20,288 nt of DNA from an uncultured Prevotella sp. (GCA_934215545.1 CAKQAD010000025.1:1-20288), one strand, 5' to 3'; shown: positions 8,145-15,776, counted from the stretch's first letter. Numbers and translations are program-made. The notes: a model not told the origin generated them from the sequence alone.

Positions 8145-8714
8145 ATGGAAGTAATAAAAACAGATATAGAAGGCGTAGTGATTATTGAGCCACGCATATT
8201 CAAAGATGCCCGAGGATATTTCTTCGAGAGCTATTCGCAGCGCGAATTTGAGGAGAAGGTGGGCAAGATTGATTTCTGCCAGGACAACGAGAGCATGTCG
8301 TCGTATGGTGTGATGCGCGGTTTGCACTTTCAACGCCCGCCATTCACACAGAGCAAATTGGTGCGTTGTGTAAAGGGCAGTGTGCTCGATGTGGCGGTAG
8401 ACATACGCAAGGGTTCACCCACCTATGGCAAGCATGTGGCTGTGGAACTGACAGAAAGCAACCATCGCCAGTTCTTCGTGCCTCGCGGCTTTGCACATGG
8501 CTTTGCGGTGCTCAGCGATGTGGCGGTGTTTCAATATAAGTGCGACAACTTCTACCACCCCGAAGCCGATGGCGGCATCTCCATTCTCGACACCTCACTG
8601 GGCATCGATTGGCGTCTGCCCATCGACAAAGCATTGCTTAGCGAGAAGGACACAAAGCATGCCATGCTTAAGGATTTCGACTCGCCATTCTCCATCGACG
8701 AACCACTATATTAA
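8145..8714 (+). CDS. rfbC: dTDP-4-dehydrorhamnose 3,5-epimerase
   Basis: A 189-aa cupin-fold enzyme, the third step of dTDP-L-rhamnose synthesis. Visible family motifs are FKDARGYFFESY (19-30), the MRGLHFQ segment with catalytic His61, the VKGSVLDVAVDIRKGSPTYG strand block (77-95), the FFVPRGFAHGFAVLSD core (110-125), and the FQYKCDNFYHPEADGGI segment that carries the active-site tyrosine in this family. The length is standard. It is first in a same-strand set with rfbD (14-bp gap) and rfbB, and has a -7-like element just upstream. It acts in the cytoplasm to supply rhamnose for surface glycans. Confidence 0.96.
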   Translation: MEVIKTDIEGVVIIEPRIFKDARGYFFESYSQREFEEKVGKIDFCQDNESMSSYGVMRGLHFQRPPFTQSKLVRCVKGSVLDVAVDIRKGSPTYGKHVAVELTESNHRQFFVPRGFAHGFAVLSDVAVFQYKCDNFYHPEADGGISILDTSLGIDWRLPIDKALLSEKDTKHAMLKDFDSPFSIDEPLY

Positions 8715-8728
8715 AAATTCAAATACAG

Positions 8729-9610
8729 ATGAACATTCTTGTTACTGGAGCCAACGGACAACTCGGACATGAGATGCAGCGTGTGGCAAAACTCTTTGAC
8801 AATACATATAACTTCACATTCACCGACATTGCCGAGGGCTATACCAAGCTCGACATCACCAACCTCGATGATGTACGCAAAATGGTGAACGAGCAGAATA
8901 TCAATGTCATCGTCAACTGTGCTGCCTACACTAATGTAGACCGTGCCGAGACCGACTTCGACACTGCCAACCTTATCAACAACACTGCTGCCGGCAATCT
9001 TGCCACTGCAATGAAAGAGGCAGATGGCACACTGATACACATCAGCACCGACTATGTGTTTCAAGGCGACAGAAACATTCCATGCCGCGAAGATTGGGAC
9101 ACTAATCCATTAGGTGTGTATGGCAAGACTAAGCTGGCTGGCGAACAAGCCATACAGGCTACGGGCTGCAAGCATATCATATTGCGCACTGCTTGGCTCT
9201 ACTCACAATGGGGCAAGAACTTCGTGAAGACAATGCAGAGCCTCACAGCATCGCACGACACACTGAAAGTGGTGTTCGACCAAGTGGGCACACCTACCTT
9301 TGCCGGCGATCTCGCCGACACCATCGCCCACATCATAAGCACCAACCAGCTCAACAAGACTGGCATCTACCACTACTCTAACGAGGGTGTGTGCTCATGG
9401 TTCGACTTTGCAAAACTCATCTGCCAACTCTCTGGCAACACCTGCGACATAGAGCCATGCTATAGCGAAGAGTTTCCAAGTCCGGTTAAGCGTCCACACT
9501 TCTCGGTGCTCGATAAGTCGAAACTCAAAAACACCTTCGGCATACGCGTGCCCTACTGGACCGACTCTCTACGCCTATGCATAGAACAGCTGAAGGCAGC
9601 AAAATGCTAA
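8729..9610 (+). CDS. rfbD: dTDP-4-dehydrorhamnose reductase
   Basis: A 293-aa short-chain dehydrogenase of the extended type that performs the last NAD(P)H-dependent reduction to dTDP-L-rhamnose. The nucleotide-binding motif is GANGQLG (7-13). NCAAYTNVDRAE (63-74) and ISTDYVFQG (105-113) are family signatures. The catalytic pair is Tyr131 and Lys135 in VYGKTKLAGE. The C-terminal RPHFSVLDKSKL block, typical of RmlD, is intact. It begins 14 bp after rfbC, so translation is probably linked through one mRNA. The length is normal and no defect is seen. Confidence 0.96.
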   Translation: MNILVTGANGQLGHEMQRVAKLFDNTYNFTFTDIAEGYTKLDITNLDDVRKMVNEQNINVIVNCAAYTNVDRAETDFDTANLINNTAAGNLATAMKEADGTLIHISTDYVFQGDRNIPCREDWDTNPLGVYGKTKLAGEQAIQATGCKHIILRTAWLYSQWGKNFVKTMQSLTASHDTLKVVFDQVGTPTFAGDLADTIAHIISTNQLNKTGIYHYSNEGVCSWFDFAKLICQLSGNTCDIEPCYSEEFPSPVKRPHFSVLDKSKLKNTFGIRVPYWTDSLRLCIEQLKAAKC

Positions 9611-9700
9611 CAAGATATTAAGCGCCAAGGTACATTTGGCATACATTGCCAATACAACATAAATAAGAAGAAGACAAATCACCTAATAAATCATATCATT

Positions 9701-10831
9701 ATGCGAAGCATCATCATCACTGGAGGAGCTGGATTTATCGGCTCACATGTAGTCAGACTCTTCGTCAACAAATATCCCGACTACCACATCATAAATCTCG
9801 ATAAGCTCACATATGCAGGCAACCTTGCCAACCTGAAAGACATTGAATCGAAGCCCAACTACACTTTCGTAAAGGGCGATATCTGCGACTTCGAACTGGT
9901 GCTGCAAATCATGCGCCAGCATAATGTAGACGGCATAATACACCTGGCTGCCGAGAGTCATGTCGACCGCTCTATCAAAGACCCCTTCACCTTTGCACGC
10001 ACCAATGTTATGGGCACACTGACACTGCTACAGGCTGCAAAGATATATTGGGAAAGCCTGCCTGAAGGCTACGAGGGCAAGCGCTTCTATCACATCTCTA
10101 CCGACGAAGTGTATGGCGCACTGGAACTCACCAATCCGGAAGGCCTGGAGAGTCCTTTCACCACAAAGGCATCGTCGAACCATCATCATGCCTATGGCAC
10201 AGACTTCTTTACCGAAGACACCAAATACAATCCGCACTCACCCTACTCGGCTGCCAAAGCAAGCAGCGACCACTTTGTGCGCGCCTTCCACGACACCTAC
10301 GGCATGCCAACTATTGTTACTAATTGCTCCAACAACTACGGCCCGTATCAGTTCCCTGAAAAGCTTATACCGCTATTCATTAATAACATACGCCACCGCA
10401 AGCCACTGCCGGTGTATGGCGAAGGACTCAACGTGCGCGACTGGCTATACGTTGAGGACCATGCTCGTGCCATCGACCTTATCTTCCACAACGGACGCAT
10501 CGCCGATACATACAACATCGGAGGTTTCAACGAATGGAAGAACATCGACATCATTCATGTGCTCATAAACACTGTCGACCGCCTGTTGGGACGCAAAGAG
10601 GGCGAAGACCTGGGTCTGATAACACACGTCACCGACCGTATGGGACACGACATGCGCTATGCCATCGACTCACGCAAGCTGCAGCGCGAACTGGGATGGG
10701 AGCCAAGTCTGCAATTCGAAGAAGGCATAGAGAAAACCGTGCGCTGGTATCTCGACAATCAGGAGTGGATGGATAATGTCACCTCTGGCGACTATCAGAA
10801 CTATTACGACAGCATGTATAAGAACAGATAA
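9701..10831 (+). CDS. rfbB: dTDP-glucose 4,6-dehydratase
   Basis: A 376-aa NAD-dependent enzyme that converts dTDP-glucose to dTDP-4-keto-6-deoxyglucose, the second step of dTDP-rhamnose synthesis. GGAGFIGS (8-15) binds NAD. HLAAESHVDRS (81-91), HISTDEVYG (131-139, with Thr134, Asp135 and Glu136 as probable catalytic residues) and YSAAKAS with Tyr182/Lys186 are all present. It is somewhat longer than the common ~350-aa form because of a loop around residues 140-178 (TTKASSNHHHAYGTDFF), a feature I associate with Bacteroidota homologues. A 90-bp gap separates it from rfbD, with a small TTGGCA/TGCCAA hairpin (9636-9652). A strong terminator follows. The rfbA nucleotidyltransferase is not in the window. 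Confidence 0.96.
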   Translation: MRSIIITGGAGFIGSHVVRLFVNKYPDYHIINLDKLTYAGNLANLKDIESKPNYTFVKGDICDFELVLQIMRQHNVDGIIHLAAESHVDRSIKDPFTFARTNVMGTLTLLQAAKIYWESLPEGYEGKRFYHISTDEVYGALELTNPEGLESPFTTKASSNHHHAYGTDFFTEDTKYNPHSPYSAAKASSDHFVRAFHDTYGMPTIVTNCSNNYGPYQFPEKLIPLFINNIRHRKPLPVYGEGLNVRDWLYVEDHARAIDLIFHNGRIADTYNIGGFNEWKNIDIIHVLINTVDRLLGRKEGEDLGLITHVTDRMGHDMRYAIDSRKLQRELGWEPSLQFEEGIEKTVRWYLDNQEWMDNVTSGDYQNYYDSMYKNR

Positions 10832-10854
10832 ACACACTTATCGTATATCATACC

Positions 10855-10904
10855 AAACGCAAAGAGAGCCCACTTCATAAAAAGGTGGGCTCTCTTTGCG
10901 TTTT
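10855..10904. terminator. Strong bidirectional rho-independent terminator after rfbB
   Basis: The arm 10855-10873 (AAACGCAAAGAGAGCCCAC) is perfectly complementary to 10885-10903, with an 11-nt loop and A and T runs on the two sides. It ends the rfbCDB transcript and could also stop transcription from the convergent HD gene. Confidence 0.92.
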
Positions 10905-10915
10905 GCTTAAAATTA

Positions 10916-10966
10916 AACCCAAATCGGTCATTAGATTTGGGTTAAATATTTGATTAATCCGATTTT
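10916..10966. repeat. AATCGGTCATTAGA palindromic element, copy 2
   Basis: The motif is at 10922-10935. Here it sits in a hairpin with AACCCAAAT (10916-10924) pairing perfectly with ATTTGGGTT (10935-10943), so most of the motif forms the loop. A shortened second arm, TTAATCCGATTT, is visible near 10953-10964. Both lie between convergent rfbB and the HD-domain gene, just past the strong terminator at 10855-10904. Confidence 0.65.
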
Positions 10967-10989
10967 TAGTGATAAGTAGGTGTTCAAAA

Positions 10990-11628
10990 TTAATCACCAA
11001 TCTCTTCATCATACAGTTCTATGAAGGCAGCCTGCAAGCGCACCTTGTCACATATCATCGCCCGCAACTCCTTGAGTGGTGCCTCATTGGGCGAGTTGGG
11101 CAGCCACAATCGAATGTAGCCATGCTCCGAATACTTTTGGTTGAGATGGTGCACAAAACGCTTATATTGCTCGTCGCGTGTCTTTTCAGGATAGTGCGAC
11201 AAACCGAATTGCACCGTGCGACGCAATATGCGACGCACATCAATATCGCGATCGGCCTCTGCAACAATCTTGCCATAGATGCTACGAGGTGCATGCGAGG
11301 CAGAAGCCCTATGGTCTTCCACAGCTTCTTTCATCACGACTATCTGCTCCTCGCTAAACCAGCGGCGCAAGCGACGGTCGGCAACCAATATCTTGCCACT
11401 CGTGATGTGATGAATGGCACGCGGACCTTCCAGCCCCAAATCGTGATAGGCAGCCACCACATAAGCCATATTAATGTCGGCACCAGTGCTAAGAGCCAAA
11501 GCCATCGACTTCTTTATAACAACATTGGCATGACCAAGATTGTGGGCCTTGTCGAAGGCATTATAGCGTGGCAGAATGTTTTGCTCAACAAACTCCATGA
11601 TGTCGAGACTGACGGTTCGTGTAATCAT
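10990..11628 (-). CDS. HD-domain metal-dependent phosphohydrolase, substrate unknown
   Basis: A 212-aa soluble protein. HD-superfamily metal ligands are visible in order: His29 and His33 (KAHNLGHANVV), the signature His62-Asp63 (AAYHDLG), His73-His74 (RAIHHITSG), and a later EDHR (104-107) and EADRD with Asp126, a pattern found in predicted HD hydrolases acting on phosphate monoesters or nucleotides. The last 60 residues (FVHHLNQKYSEHGYIRLWLP and so on) are helical and conserved-looking, but I do not recognise a further domain. It lacks the paired synthetase domain of RelA/SpoT. It converges on rfbB and shares overlapping promoters with menA. The actual substrate cannot be predicted. Confidence 0.85.
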   Translation of the reverse strand: MITRTVSLDIMEFVEQNILPRYNAFDKAHNLGHANVVIKKSMALALSTGADINMAYVVAAYHDLGLEGPRAIHHITSGKILVADRRLRRWFSEEQIVVMKEAVEDHRASASHAPRSIYGKIVAEADRDIDVRRILRRTVQFGLSHYPEKTRDEQYKRFVHHLNQKYSEHGYIRLWLPNSPNEAPLKELRAMICDKVRLQAAFIELYDEEIGD

Positions 11629-11665
11629 AATATTATGCTTGTGATGCCCGTTGGCAATGTTTTTA

Positions 11666-11698
11666 TTTGCAAAATTAAGCGATTATGGTTAAATTTGC
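11666..11698 (+). promoter_or_regulatory. Promoter for menA, overlapping the HD-gene promoter
   Basis: TTTG (11666-11669), 20 bp, TAAATTTGC (11690-11698) match the Bacteroidota consensus. Transcription would start near 11704, leaving a leader of about 150 nt that contains nested inverted repeats. Confidence 0.7.
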
Positions 11699-11700
11699 AA
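11669..11700 (-). promoter_or_regulatory. Promoter for the HD-domain gene, overlapping the menA promoter
   Basis: On the minus strand TTG (complement of 11698-11700), exactly 20 bp, then TAATTTTGC (complement of 11669-11677) match the Bacteroidota consensus. The predicted leader is about 35 nt. Confidence 0.7.
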
Positions 11701-11728
11701 TTTAATTTATAATTTATAATTCAAAATA

Positions 11729-11820
11729 TGTAATTTATACCTATTCGGTCTATGAATTGCTATTCTAACAACACCCACACACTGTCACAACAATCAACAC
11801 AGTGTCAATTATAAATTACA
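11729..11820 (+). other. Nested inverted repeats in the menA leader
   Basis: TGTAATTTATA (11729-11739) is exactly complementary to TATAAATTACA (11810-11820). Between them ACACTGT (11779-11785) pairs with ACAGTGT (11799-11805). The stems are AT-rich and weak. They could shape the leader RNA, but no known riboswitch is recognised. Confidence 0.4.
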
Positions 11821-11857
11821 CATCGCTTGTCAAACATTCATTATAATAAAAACGACT

Positions 11858-12787
11858 ATGGACGAAATAAACGTTAGAACAAACTCTGCAAAGGCTTGGC
11901 TCCTTGCCACTCGCCCTAAAACCCTTACTGGCGCTATGGTGCCAGTGATGATAGGTTGTGCCTTGGCATGGGCACTTCACCAACCAGAGGTGCGCATCAC
12001 ACCAATGGTGCTATGCATGCTTTTTGCCATGATAATGCAGGTGAATGCAAACTTTGTCAACGACTACTTCGACTTCATGAAGGGTGTCGATGACGAACAG
12101 CGTTTGGGTCCTAAGCGTGCCTGTGCACAGGGATGGATCACAGCACCGGCTATGCGCCGTGGCATTGCCTTTGTCACATTATTGGCTGCAGCCGTAGGAC
12201 TGCCATTAGTGTGGTTTGGCGGATGGCAAATGATACTGGTGGGCTTTGCATGTGTGGTATTCTGCTTCCTTTACACCATCTCATTCTCGTATATAGGTCT
12301 TGGCGATGTGCTGGTGTTGGTGTTCTTCGGTATTGTGCCCGTAAGCATGACCTACTGGTTGGCAGCACCGCCATCTACACTCACGAGCATTCCACTGTGT
12401 GTGTGGATTATGTCGGTGGCTTGTGGATTGGTTATAGACACTCTGCTGGTGGTGAACAACTACCGCGATATCGATGGCGACCGCCGCTCAGGCAAACGAA
12501 CACTAATAGTAAGAATAGGTGCAAAAGGTGGCAGATGGCTCTACTTTGCACTCTGTCCTATAGCTATCATACTGGTGGCTATAGCTGCAGAGATAGGAGA
12601 TCTTGGGCAATGGACATGGGCACTGCCCGTGGTATTCTATCTGCCAGCACACAATGCGGCAGCTAAGGAGATGAAACGCATTGATAAAGGTGCCGAACTC
12701 AACAAAGTGCTGGCACTAACGGCACGCAACATGCTGTTATTTGGAGTGAGTGTGGTAGCAGGACTACTCTTTAATCACGCCTCATAG
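11858..12787 (+). CDS. menA: 1,4-dihydroxy-2-naphthoate polyprenyltransferase (MenA)
   Basis: A 309-aa UbiA-family integral membrane prenyltransferase that joins a polyprenyl chain to 1,4-dihydroxy-2-naphthoate to give demethylmenaquinone. It has the first Asp-rich motif NDYFDFMKGVDD (68-79) and the second NNYRDIDGDRRSGKRTL (200-216), which bind the Mg-diphosphate of the prenyl donor. About eight to nine hydrophobic helices follow the expected pattern, and the early ATRPKTLTGAMVPV block is typical of MenA rather than UbiA. The length is normal. No other men genes adjoin it. It is transcribed divergently from the HD-domain gene and ends before a palindromic element. Confidence 0.95.
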   Translation: MDEINVRTNSAKAWLLATRPKTLTGAMVPVMIGCALAWALHQPEVRITPMVLCMLFAMIMQVNANFVNDYFDFMKGVDDEQRLGPKRACAQGWITAPAMRRGIAFVTLLAAAVGLPLVWFGGWQMILVGFACVVFCFLYTISFSYIGLGDVLVLVFFGIVPVSMTYWLAAPPSTLTSIPLCVWIMSVACGLVIDTLLVVNNYRDIDGDRRSGKRTLIVRIGAKGGRWLYFALCPIAIILVAIAAEIGDLGQWTWALPVVFYLPAHNAAAKEMKRIDKGAELNKVLALTARNMLLFGVSVVAGLLFNHAS

Positions 12788-12811
12788 CTGCTGCCCCAAA
12801 AAAATTAACCA

Positions 12812-12867
12812 AAATCGGTCATTAGATAGCAATACTTATAATAATTGCTTTATCTAATGACCGATTT
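12812..12867. terminator. AATCGGTCATTAGA palindromic element, copy 3 (long hairpin, likely bidirectional terminator)
   Basis: AAATCGGTCATTAGATA (12812-12828) pairs perfectly with TATCTAATGACCGATTT (12851-12867). Inside, GCAAT (12829-12833) pairs with ATTGC (12844-12848), giving a 22-bp stem with a 2-nt bulge. It lies between convergent menA and the porin gene. As an RNA it would form a very stable hairpin in either direction. The U tails are modest, so terminator function is probable rather than shown. Confidence 0.75.
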
Positions 12868-12882
12868 ATATTTATCACCGAA

Positions 12883-12933
12883 TTATGATTGTCATCCAGT
12901 TATGATTGTCATCCAGTTATGATTGTCTTCGAT
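12883..12933. repeat. 17-bp tandem repeat beyond the porin stop
   Basis: TTATGATTGTCATCCAG occurs at 12883-12899 and again, identically, at 12900-12916. A third unit at 12917-12933 matches 14 of 17 positions, and the start of a fourth (TTATGATT) follows into the stop region of the minus-strand gene. It is non-coding on the plus side. Confidence 0.85.
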
Positions 12934-12940
12934 TTATGAT

Positions 12941-15304
12941 TTAGTTATAAAAGTTCCAACTAACACCCATTCTGAACACTCGCTCGTTTAGTGGATAATG
13001 TGGAGTGTAGAAGTAGGCACGGTTGCCCTGCCCTGCATTTATATGGCTCATCATAACAAAGAAGCGGGTACGCTTGAGGTGGAAATTGGCATATACATTA
13101 ACTAATGGATAGTTGCCCACCTTCACACGACTGTCGCCCGACTGCACACAATATTGTCCGATGCCAGGATTATACTCCGGTGCATAATAACTTGTAAAGT
13201 AGCGTGCATCAGCACCAAAGTCGCACTTCAGCACACGGGCTATCTTAAAGCGCAGATACAAATTGGTGTAAATGTTGAGTTCGGGCATTGGCAGGATGTC
13301 GTTGTCCGACGACTTCTGATAGGTTATTACATTTTCCCAATGCAACGGACCAAGACGCACATCTTGCTGCAGTTCGAGAGTGAGCAGACTCACTGCCCCA
13401 CTCTCTTGTTTAGACATCAAGGCATTGGCGGTGCGTGCACGCTCCTCGCCATAGGCATACGACATAGCGAAATAAGCATAATTCTTTATATTGTCGAAAG
13501 CCACACGCAGGCGTGTCTTTGTCTTTTCATAGCTGAACACTCCTTGCAAACGCGAATGTAGTGTTTTTGCCATATCATCATTGTCCCACCAGTAGTGGCG
13601 CGAATGATAATGACGATAGTAGAATCCAGGATTTGTGCTATGGAAGAAACCGCTTGCCGCCAAGCGCACTGTGTCGCCGAACAATGCAAAATTCACATCG
13701 GCACCGGCATCTACCTTGAACATTCCCAGATCAGCTCCTACCAGGCATGTTTCGGCAGTTGCATCGAAATGCAGCGAGCGTCCTTCGCGTTTCGACAGTT
13801 GTGCACCCACAATGAGATTGTGCTCGTTGTATGATGTGTAATAGCCCATGCGGTCGGGAAGCGTGAAATGGCGCAAGTCGGATGTTATAAATGCCTTCAA
13901 TCCTGCCTTTGCCCATTTGTTGAAGCCCTCAAGCAGAGAGATGGCAAAGGTGTTTTGCAAGCGCAGATGCTTTGTCTTGTCGAAGATAGAGTCGCCTCCA
14001 CACGGACCTACGCCATCGAATGTCTGTGCATAGAAGTTCTCCGGTGTATCGTAAGCCTGATAGATGCGGCGATAGGTGTCGAAGCGCAGAGTGTGTATGA
14101 AGCTTGTCACTGGCACATACTCCGTCTTCAGCCACATCGTGTCTTGTGCAGCCACATCCTGCATGTCATTGATGCTGTTGATGCTGTCGATAGCAGTCTC
14201 ACCATCCACCACAATTCTGTCTGCCGACTTGCTGATGGTGTCGGCAGGCATCGGTTCTGAGTCGACAACACGTGCATCGTCTGGTCGACCGCTATATGTC
14301 TTATTGTTAAAACGCCTTTCGTCGAAGTCGCGTCCTTCTTGTTCTGCCTTCTTGCGGGCTGCATCCATGTCGCGCTGCTTTTGGTTTTCGCGTTCCGACT
14401 CCATAGCAAATTTGCGTGCTGCTATTTCGTCGTCGGTCATGCGCACCTTACGCTTGAAACCAATGCTATAACGATGGTTGAGATAAATGTGCTGATTGTC
14501 GTTACGATTCCAGTTGTGATTAAGCACTGTAGGAATTTCGCTGGTAGAGAAATTGTCGTCGAAGCTTTCGGGATGCATTATGTATTCATCGTCGATTATA
14601 CCTCCATTCTCCGACACCTTCTGATTGATAGTCGACATGATGAGATGTGCCTGATAGCGGTCGCCGAGATACGAACCATACATCAAATATTTGAAGTGCG
14701 ATGTGCTTTGATTAGAATAATAGCCTCTACCATAGCTATAGTCCACGTTAAAGCCCACGCCAAGCCTCTTGCCCGCATTGACGGCAAACTTAGCCACCAG
14801 ATGGTCTTCGCCATTAGTGCGATTGCCTGCATTATTATACGAGAGATTGGTGAACGGCGAGAGAGTATTGGTGAAATGGAAGTCGCCAATTGGCGACAAC
14901 ACGTAATCATAGGGCGATGTAAATATAAACTGTTCGTCGGGATTACGGTCGATGAATATGCGGTTTAGTCGTGGTGCACCCAAATTGCCCGTAGTGATAT
15001 ATTCGCCACGCATGCCAGTGGTGAATATGCTGTTAGGATACATGTGCGAAAGGGTGTCGGGCATAGCCGGACGTCGGTCGCCAAAGCGCTCATCAATGGT
15101 CCACACCTTTATGCCCTTAGGAATCTCGCGGTCGGTGCCCAACGAGTCGGCAATGTTCGGTTTGCCATTCTGGTTGAAGTTGTCATCTGTCAGAAACTCG
15201 TCTCTATTCGTATCCGACAGATAATTCTGTGCCGAAGATGTCGCCGGCAATGCAAGGAGCAATATAAAAAGAACCAACAACAGTTGGTTGTGCAGCTTTA
15301 TCAT
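12941..15304 (-). CDS. Putative outer-membrane porin (Porin_10-like, Bacteroidota)
   Basis: A 787-aa protein with a signal peptide (hydrophobic 8-20, cleavage probably after TSSA25). The segment around 96-120 (TGMRGEYITTGNLGAPRLNRIFIDR) and the later pattern of alternating hydrophobic and aromatic strands resemble the Bacteroidota family annotated as putative porin (Porin_10). The C-terminus ends in an aromatic strand (RMGVSWNFYN), usual for outer-membrane barrels. A charged, probably helical stretch at about 291-335 (EIAARKFAMESE, KQRDMDAARKKAEQEG) followed by an acidic linker to about 395 interrupts the strand pattern and should be a large loop or plug. Its start lies 40 bp after the stop of the small membrane-protein gene, so the two are probably cotranscribed. 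The transported solute is unknown. Confidence 0.8.
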   Translation of the reverse strand: MIKLHNQLLLVLFILLLALPATSSAQNYLSDTNRDEFLTDDNFNQNGKPNIADSLGTDREIPKGIKVWTIDERFGDRRPAMPDTLSHMYPNSIFTTGMRGEYITTGNLGAPRLNRIFIDRNPDEQFIFTSPYDYVLSPIGDFHFTNTLSPFTNLSYNNAGNRTNGEDHLVAKFAVNAGKRLGVGFNVDYSYGRGYYSNQSTSHFKYLMYGSYLGDRYQAHLIMSTINQKVSENGGIIDDEYIMHPESFDDNFSTSEIPTVLNHNWNRNDNQHIYLNHRYSIGFKRKVRMTDDEIAARKFAMESERENQKQRDMDAARKKAEQEGRDFDERRFNNKTYSGRPDDARVVDSEPMPADTISKSADRIVVDGETAIDSINSINDMQDVAAQDTMWLKTEYVPVTSFIHTLRFDTYRRIYQAYDTPENFYAQTFDGVGPCGGDSIFDKTKHLRLQNTFAISLLEGFNKWAKAGLKAFITSDLRHFTLPDRMGYYTSYNEHNLIVGAQLSKREGRSLHFDATAETCLVGADLGMFKVDAGADVNFALFGDTVRLAASGFFHSTNPGFYYRHYHSRHYWWDNDDMAKTLHSRLQGVFSYEKTKTRLRVAFDNIKNYAYFAMSYAYGEERARTANALMSKQESGAVSLLTLELQQDVRLGPLHWENVITYQKSSDNDILPMPELNIYTNLYLRFKIARVLKCDFGADARYFTSYYAPEYNPGIGQYCVQSGDSRVKVGNYPLVNVYANFHLKRTRFFVMMSHINAGQGNRAYFYTPHYPLNERVFRMGVSWNFYN

Positions 15305-15344
15305 TATTCTTTATGTGTTGACTTTTTATTAACAGGACCAACCT

Positions 15345-15614
15345 CTACAAACGTATGAGTCGGAAACAGCATTCAACCATTTTCACCACCACGGCACCGA
15401 TGATTACGATGGTGCCCACTGTGCTATCCTTCCACAAATATAGGCACACGCCAACAACAGCCCCCAACATAAAAATAATATTCAGTATGTTGCGCAACTT
15501 GAAGTATTTATCGGTAGTATTGTCTGCACGACGATGACGCATTGGGCGGCGCACAGCCGAAGTTTCCTCTTCGTTATCGGGTGTAAGAGGTGGGATAAAG
15601 TCAGAATTTTCCAT
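15345..15614 (-). CDS. Small two-helix inner-membrane protein, unknown function
   Basis: An 89-aa protein. The first 40 residues are polar, acidic then basic (RRPMRHRRADN at 22-32), followed by two predicted membrane helices at about 43-60 (ILNIIFMLGAVVGVCLYL) and 66-82, and a short basic tail. By the positive-inside rule the N-terminus would be cytoplasmic. The ATG at 15612-15614 directly follows two tandem copies of a 12-bp sequence. It precedes the putative porin gene by 40 bp in a probable operon; an assembly or regulatory link to the porin is speculation. I do not recognise a named family with certainty. Confidence 0.7.
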   Translation of the reverse strand: MENSDFIPPLTPDNEEETSAVRRPMRHRRADNTTDKYFKLRNILNIIFMLGAVVGVCLYLWKDSTVGTIVIIGAVVVKMVECCFRLIRL

Positions 15615-15637
15615 ATCTTGTCGTTTATCTTGTCGTT
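15614..15637 (-). repeat. 12-bp tandem duplication touching the start codon
   Basis: TATCTTGTCGTT occurs twice in tandem on the plus strand (15614-15625 and 15626-15637). On the coding strand this is AACGACAAGATA twice, the last base forming the A of the ATG of the 89-aa membrane protein. The A-rich unit therefore covers the ribosome-binding region. Confidence 0.75.
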
Positions 15638-15668
15638 TATTATATCTATATAAATATGCGTTTAAGAT

Positions 15669-15677
15669 GCAAAATTA
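15669..15677 (-). promoter_or_regulatory. Candidate -7 element for the membrane protein-porin operon
   Basis: TAATTTTGC on the minus strand fits TAnnTTTGc and lies about 55 bp upstream of the ATG at 15614. No clear -33 TTG is seen at the expected distance. Confidence 0.35.
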
Positions 15678-15776
15678 CTAAAATATAAGCTATTGCATGC
15701 ACATTAACATTTATTTAACCCTAATAAAGCATTAGTTTATAGCCATTCATCTATTAACTACTCGCCATGCAACGAC

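Noticed and set aside
9631..9638. TACATTTG between rfbD and rfbB as an internal promoter
   Set aside because: It fits the -7 consensus, but no -33 TTG lies at the right distance and it overlaps a small hairpin; support is too weak.
10990..11628. HD-domain protein considered as part of an anti-phage or (p)ppGpp signalling system
   Set aside because: No synthetase, nuclease or sensor partner is adjacent; only a generic metal-dependent hydrolase can be supported.
11741..11757. TATTCGGTCTATGAATTG in the menA leader as a fourth copy of the palindromic element
   Set aside because: Only the CGGTC core and scattered bases agree; there is no opposite arm, and it is in a divergent rather than convergent gap.
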